From contig OU342812.1 of NCBI GenBank assembly GCA_910591455.2, positions 3,111,732-3,175,731 on the forward strand: a stretch of DNA of 64,000 nt. The letters are read 5' to 3'. How positions within the stretch are numbered: the first letter of the stretch is position 1; every line of letters starts with the position of its first letter. The notes under the pieces are model-generated. The model had not been told where the DNA came from, made no database searches, and saw only the letters and a program-made list of their open reading frames with translations. Position numbers and translations under genes: made by a program. Shown here one piece after another: positions 25,240-36,820 of the stretch. Source of the DNA: Pholis gunnellus. Taxonomy: Eukaryota; Chordata; Actinopteri; Perciformes; Pholidae.

Positions 25240-25509
25240 TTGGGAGTAGGCTCGAGCTCTTCCCGAGTTAATTAAAACGCCCCCCTGATTGGACGGGCAG
25301 ATAATCCCCGCGGGGGGGCCCCCTCGTGCTCTTTACTAACTTGCGAGCGGGGCAGAGCGCGAGTCACACAGTCCGCCCGAGGCGAGGGGGAGGGCACGAG
25401 AAAAAGACGCGCGAGAGAAAGAGAGAGAAAAAAAAAAGGGACCGACGCCGAGCGCTCCGAACCTCAGCGAGCACAATTAAAAAGAGAGAAGTGTTGCTGA
25501 ACGTGGGCT
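25240..25509 (+). promoter_or_regulatory. bhlhe23: CpG-rich promoter region of bhlhe23
   Basis: Base composition switches sharply from AT-rich to GC/CpG-rich at about 25240 and stays so through the coding exon. An inverted CCAAT box (GATTGG, 25287-25292) sits beside a TAATTA homeodomain-type site near 25268 and a GC palindrome-like run (CCCCGCGGGGGGGCCCCC, about 25306-25323). No TATA box is obvious. This is a typical CpG-island promoter of a developmental regulator. The transcription start is not visible in the sequence and is assumed to lie around 25320-25450. Confidence 0.6.
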
Positions 25510-25551
25510 ATGCGCGCAACAAGGGGGGAGCGCAGCGCACAGAGGAGGTGA
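25510..25551 (+). other. Upstream ORF (13 codons) in the presumed bhlhe23 leader
   Basis: ATG at 25510 opens a 13-codon frame ending in TGA at 25549-25551, about 200 bases before the bhlhe23 start. No other ATG occurs between it and 25756. If the transcript begins upstream of 25510, ribosomes would meet this short ORF first and re-initiate at the main start. This is seen directly, but its use is inference. Confidence 0.4.
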
Positions 25552-25755
25552 ACGCTCGTAGAGAGGCTTCAGATCCACAGCCTCCTTCTTGAAGAGTCAC
25601 TGCAGCTGACAGAGGAGAGGAGTGAAGGGGGAAGAGAGGGGGACTCCTAAACAGCAACTCTTTGGGAGAGAGAACTACAGCGTGACAGTTTCCAAATAAA
25701 GGACAGAGGAAGCGGCGGAAGAGTCCTGCTCAGCATCTTGTTCCGGAAGAGAAAA

Positions 25756-26439
25756 ATGAATGCCAGCGAAGAGAACCTGCTCAAGTCCATCAGCAACGAC
25801 GCGCTTCTCGACCTAACGCAGCGCTACGGCCAATCAGCCTTCGGGTTCGGTCCGGGCCACGGTCCCGGGAGTCCCGTCCGCTTCCCGCTCACGCCGGCCA
25901 CCGATTTCCTCTCCGGGCAGACTGCGAAGTCCAACGAGAGCGGCGGAGAGCACACGAGCGACGACGAGGACGGCTTCGACTCGCTCGAGTCCCGCAAGAG
26001 AGGCTCGCCGTTCGGAGACGACAAGCCCGGGGGGCCCCTCGGCAAGAAGTCCAAGGAGCAGCGGTCCCTGCGGCTCAGCATCAACGCGCGGGAGAGGAGG
26101 AGGATGCACGACCTGAACGACGCGCTGGACGGCCTGCGCTCCGTTATCCCCTACGCCCACAGCCCCTCGGTGAGAAAACTCTCCAAAATAGCCACCCTCC
26201 TCCTGGCCAAGAACTACATCCTCATGCAGGCTCAGGCTCTGGAGGAGATGAGGCGGCTGGTGGCGTACCTGAACCAGGGACAGAGCATGACCTCGCCCAT
26301 CCCCACCGCCCTGGCGCCCTTTGGACAGGCGGCCGTCTACCCGTTCTCGGGCTCCGCGCTCGCCACCTGCGCCGAAAAGTGCACCACTTATTCCGGGACA
26401 CCGGCGAGTCTCTTCAAACACTGCAATGATAAGCCTTGA
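25756..26439 (+). CDS. bhlhe23: Class E bHLH transcription factor Bhlhe23 (227 aa, single coding exon)
   Basis: Encodes a nuclear bHLH repressor-type factor of the Olig/Beta3/Beta4 group, which in vertebrates acts in retinal and brain neuron specification. The basic region plus helix 1 lie at about residues 104-132 (NARERRRM at 110-117; Glu113 is the expected E-box contact), the loop at 133-142 and helix 2 at 143-165. An acidic serine-rich stretch (66-78) precedes it, and the C-terminus has the family's conserved EKC...SGTP...CKHC-like tail. The residues EQRSLRLSIN and DALDGLR favour BHLHE23; as I recall, BHLHE22 has EQKALRLNIN and DALDELR there. Reading starts at ATG 25756 with A at -3; an in-frame TTG at 25738 opens the frame further but is not a plausible start. 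Length is close to the family's. The reading frame is intact and GC-rich, unlike its surroundings. Function is inferred from the family. Confidence 0.96.
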   Translation: MNASEENLLKSISNDALLDLTQRYGQSAFGFGPGHGPGSPVRFPLTPATDFLSGQTAKSNESGGEHTSDDEDGFDSLESRKRGSPFGDDKPGGPLGKKSKEQRSLRLSINARERRRMHDLNDALDGLRSVIPYAHSPSVRKLSKIATLLLAKNYILMQAQALEEMRRLVAYLNQGQSMTSPIPTALAPFGQAAVYPFSGSALATCAEKCTTYSGTPASLFKHCNDKP

Positions 26440-27365
26440 TTTGGTTTTCATTCTCTTTCCCGAACTTTTACCCAACCATGTCGATATCTCTCTCTCTCTC
26501 CTTCTCTAGTTAATTAAAAAAATGATTCTGTGGAAAATGAAACAAGTTTAGTCTAAAGGATAATCTTAAAATATGGTTCATTATACTGCAGTTGTTTCAT
26601 CCAGATTTAACAAACGCTACAGATAAAATGAAACACTTTGGGCCTTAAGATGGAGTCACTTTACACCAACCAGGCCATGTCCAAATTATCAGTTTGGGAA
26701 CATTTCTTAGCAGGATTAAGTTATCTGATCTTATTTGTAATCTATGCAACATTCAACAACAACATTAAAAGTAGAAATGCGACCCAATCTCCACTTCTAA
26801 AAGAACAATTATGAAAGGACTTCCCTCGACTGACTGATGTGTGTGTGAGGAACAAATGTGATGTTGGCTGATATATTTTCTGAAACGATGTGTTGACAAT
26901 TTTTTTATTATAATTATGATTATTATGATTATTATTTTTAAGTTATTGCACATCTCACATGATTGTATTGTACAACTATTGTGGAAAATCATTTGCTCCC
27001 AGCCCGGCTATACTCATGGTTATATAACTGCAGCCTATACATTGAAGAGGCGTTTTGGTTGTGTTGCAACATGGATTTCATATATTGTTTATATGTCTTT
27101 ATAATTAAAAACACATATCTATGCTTGGACCCCAGTTTGCTTCTTTTCAACAAGCATTTCACAGCTTTTTTTTGCCTCATCGAGATCACATTGAATAACA
27201 ACTTAAAACGCCAGACACACTCGCATACGACAGGCCTATCACGTCATTTATTTATTTTCAAAGGATAATTTCAAACGTATATGTTTGCTTATTGTGTTCT
27301 GCTTGTGGGCATTATATGTGATAGTTTAAGACTCTTACAGCTAATTCGCTTTTAATGTAGGACGT

Positions 27366-27371
27366 AATAAA
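27366..27371 (+). other. Candidate polyadenylation signal downstream of bhlhe23
   Basis: AATAAA lies 927 bases after the stop codon, followed by A- and G-rich sequence. Weaker ATTAAA variants occur earlier at 26513 and 26764. Which one ends the bhlhe23 transcript cannot be decided from sequence alone. Confidence 0.25.
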
Positions 27372-28279
27372 AAAAAGGGTGAAAAATATCAAACGAATAC
27401 AAATCTTGAATTCAAACCTCTCACGCTGCTAAACTGATCTCCGGTCCTCACCCTCTGAGTGCTCCCTCCTGAAAGGAGTTGACAACTTTATTTTCCTTGC
27501 ACGAGAAGCCTCTGACACGAGGAGCTGGGGGTCTGAACGAGCACAGAGGCGCTGGTGGGGCCCGGTTTGGCACGCGCATGGGGTCGGTGGCGCTGAGGGG
27601 AAGGGCGCAAGAGCCGCCCGGGGCACCCGGGACCTGTCTCTGGGTATTTGGGTGATTGCACGCGGGGCTCTTACACTCTGGACATGCTATTAACACGATT
27701 TCAGCTCCTGTCTCGCTGCTCGACTTAATTCAGTGAACGTTACAGGGGCCAGTCTTCAGGTTCTGACTTGTGGGAGGACGAATTTAAAAAAAGAAGTAGT
27801 GGTGTTTATATTTCCTGAAAACGTGTGTGTGTGTTTTCTTTGTCTGTCATTGTCTTTATTTGTCTGACAGAAGTCACCTTTACACTCTCTTGCTCTAGCT
27901 TTACTGATGTTTGTGCTCTTTTTTTAGGTAAATAATTCAAATTAAATTCAGGATTTACTATATAAATACAAACACCTGATTTGATAACAGTAAGACATTT
28001 TGCAGCCTGCAAATTGACATCAGAGATGAGTGAAAATCATTTTCCAAATAATGCACCCAGCAGTTCTCAATTAGAATAATCTGCCATTACATTGAGTTCT
28101 CAAATATGTTTATTTTTCCTCATCACACCCAGTCCACAAAGTGTTGTAATTATAATCTCTTTTTTTTTTTTCACGTGCTATAACCCAAAATGAATCATTA
28201 CTTTCAGTCCCACAGGTGCTCCTCTTATATCTATTAATGTGGAAGGTTTGTGTTCTACACAAACTAATCCACGATGCCG

Positions 28280-28860
28280 TTTAGACTGCATTAGACCAAA
28301 CACGTAGATCAGGCCAGTCTATCCATGCTAGTGGAGAGAGTGACTAAGTGATCCAGCCCGGCCTCTCTCTTACAATTTAGCAGCGTGTCACAACAACGGG
28401 CCACCCATGGCATCTTAAATTGGCCCTCTGATGACACATGTCTTGTCTGAGACCCCCACGAGACGGTCGGGGCGGCGGGGATGAAATGTGACAAATGCTG
28501 CCGATGATGTGAGGGCTCTGGCCCTGCGCTCCATCAGTCTCCGTGCAGCCTAATTGCCATAAATGAGATGGTTCTTTCTTTATTTCTTTTTTATTTGCAC
28601 GGGCGGTTGGGTGGTCACTTTCCCTCCCTATAGGCCGTCTCTAATGTCGAGCTGCTGAAATAGATGTTTTATTGTGTCACCTTATTATCTTAATGGCCTT
28701 CAGAGTGCACGGTGGCAGTGTGTCATTTGGCGTGAATCTACACATGAAGACAGATCTGTACATTTTAGCTGGTCACATGGTTGTGTTTACTGACCCTTTA
28801 GCCTTCCAGCACACATCCTCATCTTTCACTGTAATGAGAGAATTATGGGATGTGTAAGCG
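28280..28860. promoter_or_regulatory. Enhancer-like unique block downstream of bhlhe23
   Basis: Non-repetitive, with GCAGCCTAATTGCCATAAAT near 28545 and other T/A-core sites between GC-balanced stretches. It lies 2-2.5 kb past the bhlhe23 gene. No reading frame of note. Confidence 0.3.
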
Positions 28861-28899
28861 ACATTTCTGTCCCGTATTTTGCCTTTATAGACGATCGCA

Positions 28900-31428
28900 T
28901 GCAGAGTATTAAAACAATCTCATTAAATAGGTGGTGAAGCCTTGTGGCTGGTGTGTTTATGTTGCTCTGTGTAACATGTGTGTTTAATGCGCATTTGATG
29001 AAACTCTCTTTTTGATTCTGTTTTCCTTAATGAAAACACAATCTATGTCTCTTATACCATTTTGCATTCTACAACAGCAAATTAATACAATGAGGCGTTT
29101 CGAACGGATGAGGCTGGTCATAAATTGTGTTTATACAACGTACAGACTAAAAACAAACGTACAAGACGAGGGGAGTTTTAGCAATACAATTAGAACTGTA
29201 CAAACAACCGTTCATTTTTGGATGCAACAAAGCAAACAGATCAATGCCTCAGTGTGCCCTGGGCATGCCCCAGCAGAAAGTCTGCCATGTGTGTCAACAT
29301 GTTAGAAAACAAACAAAGTGAGCCTGAATGAAACACTCAAAAAGGCTGCAATAATTCAAAAACGTCTTGAAAATGATGATTGAAATGAATACAATACAAT
29401 TGACACTTTTAGACAAATATGCACACTTAAAATATCTGATGAAAATATCTCAGCGGGATCTAATAGATTTGTTTTGACCTGCATCATCACACAAACAGGT
29501 GGAGTATAGATGAACATCATGTCAGATGTGATTATAATGTCGTTTTCAGCACATTGTTGCTGCTATTTGTTCAATGCAAGGTTTTATAAAACACCAAATA
29601 ATCCATGTTTGGTAAATGGTCTCAAACACAAATATGATGTCGTTACGAGCAGATATGAGGACATCTGTGAGAACGATTAACCTACAGCATTCGTCAACAA
29701 TTACAACTTCTCACATATTTTACATTATTACTACTGTGTTTTAACTATAATGTCATTAATTATCTTTCATACAGCCGCCCACAGGAGGAGTGATAGTTAA
29801 ATAAAACAATGAACTCTTTATGTGATTGATAAAGCATTTATTGAATGTTTACACTGCTTATAAAGGCTAAATATGAGTTGTTGGGAGTAGTAGTATAATA
29901 TTAATTCTAGACTGAACAGCACAGCAGAGAAGAAATGACATCTTGCTGCCTTTTGTCTGATTTTTCTCGGTGTCTTCGTGCAGACAAACACGCGGCGCCG
30001 TACAGTCAGTGCACTACGACTCTCTCGACAGCTCAGTGTGGTGCAGGACTGCGGACGGACTGTGTGATGTCTGTAAACATTTGTGTTTGCTCTCAGTGGG
30101 ATAGAAAGGGAGTGATTTCATTAGCATGGCTCGGAGCTTTGAGGTATGTTTGTGCGTTTTTTTTCCCCCAACCCGATGGTATAGTACTAAAACCATATGC
30201 CCTTAAGTGCGTACCTCTGCCTAATGCATCTGACAGCGCTGTTTTCTCTAATTAAGTTCTCTTTATGTGCAAGCTCATGTGTCTGATGCACATTGTAGCA
30301 CTTCATCTCTCTCTCACACACACACACATAGACACAGGCTGTACGTACAAACAGGGGCCTCGGAGGAAAACGAACATACTTCAGCTCTGATTACGCTTAC
30401 AGTGGCGGATAAAGGCGGTTTATAAAACATTAGGTCTTTTTTTTTTATTATTAAAATTTGCTCACAGAAGCATAGTTGGGGCTTTGAAAGCCATAGTGAC
30501 AAAGAAGGTTTGGCTGTTTTGGGGCAGGTTCGTGACGGGGGGGGGGGGGGGGGAGGGGTGAGGGGTGAGGAGGACAGATAAACAATAGGGCTGAACAAGT
30601 GTGTGTGAGGTGGCAGCGAGAAGGAGCGTATAGGACGCGGAGGAAGAGATGGTGCCTCGGTGTTTTTGGTTCCCGGCGGTGGCACTGTGAGGACCCCACC
30701 TGCCCATCACCCACGGACCCCCCCAAACTTCTCCGCTCAGCTATGACATCACACTCCGTTCGGGCCCCTTGCAGCCCCGCCTTGTCGGAAGCGATGAGCG
30801 GGTGAGTCAGTCGGTTCCGAGGACCCATGTGATTCGGGGCGACGTTGCTGCGAGTGCAGCGGCGTGGGCCCTTCATTCGTTAATCAGACGTCTAAAGGGT
30901 GTGTGTGTGTGTGTGGGGGGGGGGCTGTTTGTATGTGTCTGTGTGTGTGTGTGTGTGACTGTGTTTTGTGCTCATATGGCCGCAAACCCTCAGAACATGG
31001 CAGTCAGGCAAAGCGTTTTGCGTATCGCCACGAGGCCCCTGACACCATGCGCGGTCGGCCCAGACTGTGTGTCGGGGGCCAAACCGAGCCGGGTGGGAGG
31101 GAGCGGAGAGACGGTCGTTTGACTGTCCCGTTTGTGTGTCGGAGCTCTCTGTGAGTGCAGAGATGGAGCTCATGGCGTCCCAGTTTTGTTGCAAGACTTC
31201 CACTTTGTTAAAGCCTCTATTTCCGTCCCCCCTCCTCCTCTTTTCCTCCATGCTTCTCCTCCCTTCTCCCCCCCCCCCATTTATTTTCCATCACTCTCAC
31301 TCTTTTCCCTTTTAGCTTGTTGTCTTGACTGAGGATACGAGCTGACAATCGGGGGCATCCGTTACTGTAGCACTGCCTAATCTCTGTAATGACCCCCACA
31401 GATACAGGACTGGTGGTGAGCAAACACT

Positions 31429-31460
<32 letters not shown>

Positions 31461-31720
31461 CACCTCAACTCGCTGGACAAATGTACATGCAAAGCCCTGA
31501 GGTCAACAATCATCTCTGTGTTCACCATAACCTCTTCTTCTCTCACATAGACTCTCTGAATCTCCCTCGCTGTCTCTTTCTCACACACACATACACACAC
31601 ACACCCGCACACACACGCGCACACACACACACACACGGCCCGGCACCCGTCTCCCTGTTTCAGTACCAGCTGAGGATCACCACGGTTTTGTGGGGAGCAG
31701 GGGGAGCTCGTTATCCTCAT
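28900..31720. other. Gene-free region
   Basis: AT-rich sequence (28900-29900), then GC-richer sequence with G-runs (30537-30553, 30913-30924) and GT/CA tracts. Frames here are low complexity. No gene supported. Confidence 0.5.
31429..31463. repeat. (CA)n microsatellite
   Basis: CA units with one CG interruption. A second interrupted CA tract follows at 31581-31636, and a (GT)n tract at 31865-31888. Confidence 0.95.
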
Positions 31721-32081
31721 TAATTAATGACAAAAGCGATGTAATTGGCCATCCATAATCCTCCATGCGGAGAAGGTGTGACAGGCAGGGCCGGGACCGT
31801 CCTCTCTGCTGCTAGTGCAACTCATAAACACACACACGGAGAAAATGAAGACGCATTTCATCCTGTGTGTGTGTGTGTGTGTGTGTGTCTGACTAATGAT
31901 AAATAGGACTGTCTTGTAGTTACAAAGTGAGGTCTTTACAGAAGGGGAGTGTAAAACTGTATATTTCTGTCGTTTCAGTCTGAATCTACACAAATGAAAA
32001 ACAATTCAAAGGATGCCACTTGATTTTCTCATTTTCATTATGTTGTGGCATTTGAGGCACCAGGCTGCAACATGCTGTACA

Positions 32082-32105
32082 CCCCCCCCCCCCCCCCCCC
32101 CCCCC
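32082..32105. repeat. Poly-C run (24)
   Basis: Twenty-four consecutive C. Length at such runs is often unreliable in assemblies. Similar runs: 20 G at 44217-44236 and 22 C at 55840-55861. Confidence 0.95.
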
Positions 32106-32420
32106 TCTCTGAATGAAAAGACAAGATTAATGGCACTTCCTGTCGCCGACGATCTCGCGCTAGCCTAATTAAAACCATTGGAACATGCGCGTGGCCAAGG
32201 ATCAGTGGCTTTTAATGAGGAGCTTGTAGGCTGATTTGGGCCTCATTTTCTGCTTAATAAGGCCGGTTTAAAAAGTAATTTTGGAGGGATGTGACTCCTT
32301 TAAACCTGCTCATTATCAATGATAGCGCTTCACTTAAGTACTTCAGGAAACGCTGTGTTTAATTAATATTGTGTCGCGCGCGTGGATTAGCTGACAGGCT
32401 GGAATGGTGGAGCGCGAACA
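32106..32420. promoter_or_regulatory. Enhancer-like unique block
   Basis: Starts right after the 24-C run. Contains GCTAGCCTAATTAAAACC, CTTTTAATGAGGAGC, GCTCATTATCAATGATAG and GTTTAATTAATATTG. Motif content fits a homeodomain-regulated element. No gene seen. Confidence 0.3.
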
Positions 32421-32535
32421 AGTGAGCGAGGGAGCTAAAATTGATGAAGAACTTTCAAGGGCACTGATTTCATTAAGCAGCTTCATTACAGCCCAAATAA
32501 CTCTTCATGTCATTTCAATGCTTCAGTCGCTCTCA

Positions 32536-32569
<34 letters not shown>
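32536..32569. repeat. (CA)n microsatellite
   Basis: About 16 CA units. Confidence 0.97.
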
Positions 32570-32571
<2 letters not shown>

Positions 32572-33403
32572 GAAATAATCCTGTGCTGAATGAGAACGGT
32601 GCACCGAGGGTTTTTACATTTTAAGTGAAAATAAGACAATGACGATTTGGCTTCAGGCAATGACATCGATCACCTGGCAACATTCTGTTGTATTCTTCCT
32701 TCTTGTTTAATGCTGACATACGCAATTTGTGGCACTTTGTTTTCCCCATTTTGTGAATTGTGTTTTCTTTTTATTATTTCCTTCTCACTTTTTTTTTTTT
32801 TCCATCCTTCGAGAGTTGACAAACAGAGCTTTTAAGGTCAAGCAGTTTAACGGCTTGAGAGTACTGAAGCAACTTTCACTGCAGTGCGCTGAGGCCACAA
32901 AGGCTCTTACAGCCTCTTCATCCCATTGTGATAATCTTCTTAGCCCCCTGACTCCACTGTTCAATATGTATTGAGCCGAAAAGAGCTGGACTTGAGGGGC
33001 TTTGAGTGTCCTGAAGCTCAGCCTCTGGGATTTTCCTCTCTCTCTCTAGGACCAATTACCACATACAAACACTCTAAGCACTTTGCTCTATGACACGAGC
33101 CTCCTTTGTTAACACTGTGACGAGGCTTAGTGTACATCAGTCGGTCAAGTTCTCAGCCACCCTGCAGGTGATTGTTTCCAATCCATTTACTTTGCCTCGC
33201 TGTGCAAAAACGGTTCTGCTGATGACAATGTGGGAAAAGTTGCTCTGAAGGTCTTGTCGTTCAAAATGCAGATAAATGAGTTACTTTAGTTGGCAAACAA
33301 GGCCAGAGCCTTCATCTGTCACTGATTTCCCTTGTCCTTCAAATCAAGATAAAGAAGTGTAAGTGTAGTGAGGCGATAGAAGATGTTTTGAGAAAGTGTA
33401 ACA

Positions 33404-33515
33404 AGTCACCGCGACCACAAGAGATCCTCACGTAAGCAGCTCGATGCACTCAATCACAGACGCACGACCAATCGCATGATCCTCCCGGCGGGGGTTGATA
33501 ATAATTAACAAGTTT
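33404..33515 (+). repeat. Short dispersed repeat D, copy 2
   Basis: Partner of the segment at 8330-8462, with AGTCACCGCGACCACAAG and CCAATCGCATGATCCTCC preserved. Non-coding, class unknown. Confidence 0.5.
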
Positions 33516-33569
33516 ATAGCCACGCGAGCAGCTTTGAGCAAAATGCAAATGTCATAGTATATATAGCAA

Positions 33570-33890
33570 TACCAACATGCTGATGTTTAGCAGGTATGAT
33601 ATCTACTCTCTGGGCGGGTCGTCCACTATTCACCAATTAGCAGTTTCATAGCTTCTTCTGTCAACATGTCTAGATGTTACGTAATGATGGTGCTATGAAT
33701 GACCATCAAAACCCTCAAATGTTACCTCATGGTGGCGCTAGAGGAGTCAGTAGAAAAAGACACTGATGTACACCTGAAAGAAAATGTCAGATGGTCACCA
33801 GACATGAGGATAAATCATGGCCATGTCAATACATGTGATGTACTAGTTGTTAAGATATCTCAGTCTGGACCAAAGTGGAGGACAATGTGT
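33570..33890 (+). repeat. Teleost dispersed repeat E, copy 2
   Basis: Contains CAACATGCTGATGTTTAGCA near the start and a TGGCGCTAGAGGAGTCA block, the usual order in the fish family recalled for 10650-10830. It abuts repeat A copy 4. The short frame at 33699-33941 is part of the repeat, not a gene. Confidence 0.5.
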
Positions 33891-33921
33891 CAAATCCCAA
33901 ATATAATCTCATCTCGAGCAG

Positions 33922-34473
33922 TCGGCAACCTCTGGCTCTGAAAAGTGAAACCAATGCTTCATGTGTTAAAGCTGCATTCTCTCTAATGTCCACCAGGGGG
34001 CGACTCCTCTGGTTGTATAGAAGTCTATGAGAAAATGACTCTACTTCTCTCTTGATTTATTACCTCAGTAAACATTGTAAACATGAGTTTATGGTCTCAA
34101 TCTCTAGTTTCAAGTCTTCTTCAATACAGCATGATGTTCATTTAGTAAATGATGGTCCATTTAGAGTCAAACAGACCATAGAGCAGGGGATGCTTTAGGG
34201 GCGGGGCTTGACGGTGATTGACAGGTCGGTACCACCGCGTTGTCTGGGAGTTGTCTTCACTTGTTGTTTTTCACTTCATCAAAGATAATTGTAACATTTT
34301 AGTCGCCTAGAAGTTATTCAGCATTCAGTTGTACTTCGCTCCACCGTCTCGAGTCACTTGTGGTTGCAAAAAAACAAGATGACCACGGCTAAAATGCTGA
34401 CGTTTTTAAATGGCAATCCACAAACCAATGGGTCACGTCACATTGACTAAGTCCACTTCTTAGATAAGGTCCA
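33922..34473 (+). repeat. Dispersed repeat A, copy 4 (longest)
   Basis: Longest copy, about 550 bases, with a middle region not kept in the shorter copies and an end resembling GTCCACTTCTTATATACAGT. CTCF-core-like CCACCAGGGGGCG lies at 33990-34002. It directly follows a copy of repeat E. Confidence 0.9.
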
Positions 34474-35199
34474 TGATCTGAAGTGCATTTTTACTTAAAA
34501 GATGTTTCCTCAAACTATCCTTTTACACTCTCATCATTTCCTTCTTTCTCTTCGTTGACCCATTGTCCTGCGCAATTTGTAAATTACATTTGTTTTATAA
34601 GCTGTGGGACAAAAGAAACGAAAGAAGTAGCTTCCAGTTAGTTGATAATTCAATCTGGAAGACAGAGGAGGGAGTGCGGGTGAAACACAGAGAAAAACGA
34701 GGCGCTACATTTTCAGAGAAGAGATAAATTGGGAGAGAGAAAATGCTCGCTCTAATCTCCACAATGGGGACCTGCTTACATTATTTTCGGCATGTCTTGT
34801 TGATAGTATTCACACTGTACAACATCCTATCAGGTAATATCACAGCCTTTGAAGGATTAGCAGGAATAAGAAGGGTTTTATTCTGTTTTGTTGAAGGGGA
34901 TAATTCCTCTGAAATACTCATTTTCATTCTAATATGGAAATGGATTTTAGCTTTTTCTTTTTTTTTTTTTTCATCCTGAGGTTTCTTCAGAACACCGAGA
35001 TAGAAGACTGGATGATTTTAGTGATTGAAAGAGAGAAACAGAAACAAAATAGAAGCTGAATCTGAATAGTGGATAAAAAGGGGGGATGGCTGCAGAAATG
35101 TAATTTAATAAAGCCATCTCTCTCGTTCTCTCTCAGTAAGAAAGAGTGACTTTCAAGGCTTTTAATTGTGTCACCCTCTCTCAATGTAGCATCACAGGC

Positions 35200-35640
35200 T
35201 ACATGAAAGAGTTAGCATTATGCTGCTAATGCTAATACCAGAGTGGTTAATACAGGGGCTCTAGATAAGCCACAGCTACCCTACCTTGTTATTCCCTTTT
35301 TCATAAGAATGCAAATAAGAGGATAATAACGCCGGATATGATCCGCGGAAACAGTTCATTGTTCTCCAATTGTTTTTTGGTCCCGAGTCAAACAACAGAA
35401 AAACACCTCTTGTTTGCTTCCGCGGTAACCCCCGCTGTTTTTGTTTTGCTAATATTAATATCTGGAAAGGGATGAACTCAAAACGTGAGACATAGCAAAC
35501 GCTGCAATGAAAACATCACCTTGTTAAAAGGCAATATTGTTCTCAATTAATGAATCAATTAACTTTACTAACTGCCATGGCTACTGTATATAAATCATTC
35601 ATTATCAATGCTCTGCTAACCTTATCTCAGTGGTCCAACA
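35200..35640. promoter_or_regulatory. Enhancer-like unique block
   Basis: Contains TTATGCTGCTAATGCTAATA, octamer ATGCAAAT at 35309-35316, GCTAATATTAATATC and CTCAATTAATGAATCAATTA. Non-repetitive, with no coding signal. Confidence 0.3.
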
Positions 35641-36010
35641 GACGTCCCCCAGGTCCCCCGTCTCAAGGTTGATCTGCACAGAGGATGGACAAGAGACAGC
35701 TGCCCATCAGTCACCTGCTGCAGCGGGGCCATTACTGCACGGCCCGAGTTTGTGTCTATGTGTTTGTCATTTACAGGTTTAATTAAGACACTGCTGTTAA
35801 TGGCGGAGATGACTTTGGGGGGCGATGGATGAAAGACACTCTCGGGCAGCAGGGCAACAATATGTTTCGCTAAGAGTTGAGGAAAGGGAGGCAGAGAGAG
35901 GAAACTACGACGGAGGACCGCAGATAAAGCGGAGGGAAAGAGGGAAGGGTGAAGGGAGGGTCATATTGATATTATTTATGAATGGATGGTTCTGTGTGTG
36001 TGTGAAAACA

Positions 36011-36013
<3 letters not shown>

Positions 36014-36045
<32 letters not shown>
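36014..36045. repeat. (GT)n microsatellite
   Basis: About 16 GT units. An interrupted complementary CA tract lies at 36196-36224. Confidence 0.95.
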
Positions 36046-36047
<2 letters not shown>

Positions 36048-36354
36048 ATTTAATGGAGCCCCATACTGTATCTCTACAGGTCCAGGTCACCTGCCGTTCC
36101 CTCTGTTGTGCGAAGGATTATCCCAGGAAGTGAATTGGAGCAAATGTAATGTGGAGCGTGCCTCTTACTGTACGCCCGCCCAGGAGTCTTGAACACGCAC
36201 ACACACACACAGACACACACACGCACATACGGTTTTCTGGAGAGGACAGTCCCTCTCTCCATATACGCACACACAAACTGATACGTACACTGAACATGCA
36301 TAGTTCATCAAAGGGTCATTATAGCAACTTTGTATCTCCAGTGGTCTCCACCAT

Positions 36355-36820
36355 GTGGCAACCTCCAAGTCTGAAAAGGGAAGCAAATGCTGAAATGTCT
36401 TAAAGCTGCATTCTCTTTACTGACCAGCAGGGGGCGACTCCTCCGGTTGTATAGAAGTCTATGAGAAAATGACTCTACTTCTCTCTTGATTTATTACCTC
36501 AGTAAACATTGTAAACATGAGTTTATGGTCTCAATCTCTAGTTTCAGGTCTTCATCAATACAGCATGATGTTCATTTAGTAAATGATGGTCCATTTAGAG
36601 TCAAACAGACCATAAAGCAGGGGATGCTTTAGGGCGGGGCTACACGGTGATTGAAAGGTCGCTGCCGCTACCAAAGCCAGATACGACAATTCTACGTCAC
36701 TCCTACGTATATTCCAAATATGGTAACTTCTGTTCGCTGGTTGCAAAAATCCAAGATGGCGACGGCCAAATTGCCGAACTGGAGGCTTCCAAACAGCAGT
36801 TTTTATATACAGCCTATGGT
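36355..36820 (+). repeat. Dispersed repeat A, copy 5
   Basis: Copy ending in TTTTTATATACAGCCTATGG. It carries CCAGCAGGGGGCG at 36424-36436 and, further on, AAGATGGCGAC, which resembles a YY1 site. There is no coding potential beyond short chance frames. Confidence 0.9.

Noticed and set aside
25738..25755. Upstream in-frame TTG start extending bhlhe23 by six residues
   Set aside because: Eukaryotic initiation at TTG is unlikely; ATG 25756 has A at -3 and begins the MNASEENLL-type N-terminus expected of the family.
25756..26439. Identification as bhlhe22
   Set aside because: EQRSLRLSIN and DALDGLR match BHLHE23, the protein lacks the long glycine/serine-rich N-terminus of BHLHE22, and the neighbour is slc17a9.
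25834..26475. 213-codon minus-strand frame opposite bhlhe23
   Set aside because: It is a shadow of the GC-rich coding exon with no recognisable domain.
31217..31720. 167-codon minus frame
   Set aside because: Mostly encoded by CA/GT microsatellites (runs of Cys-Val) with no domain.
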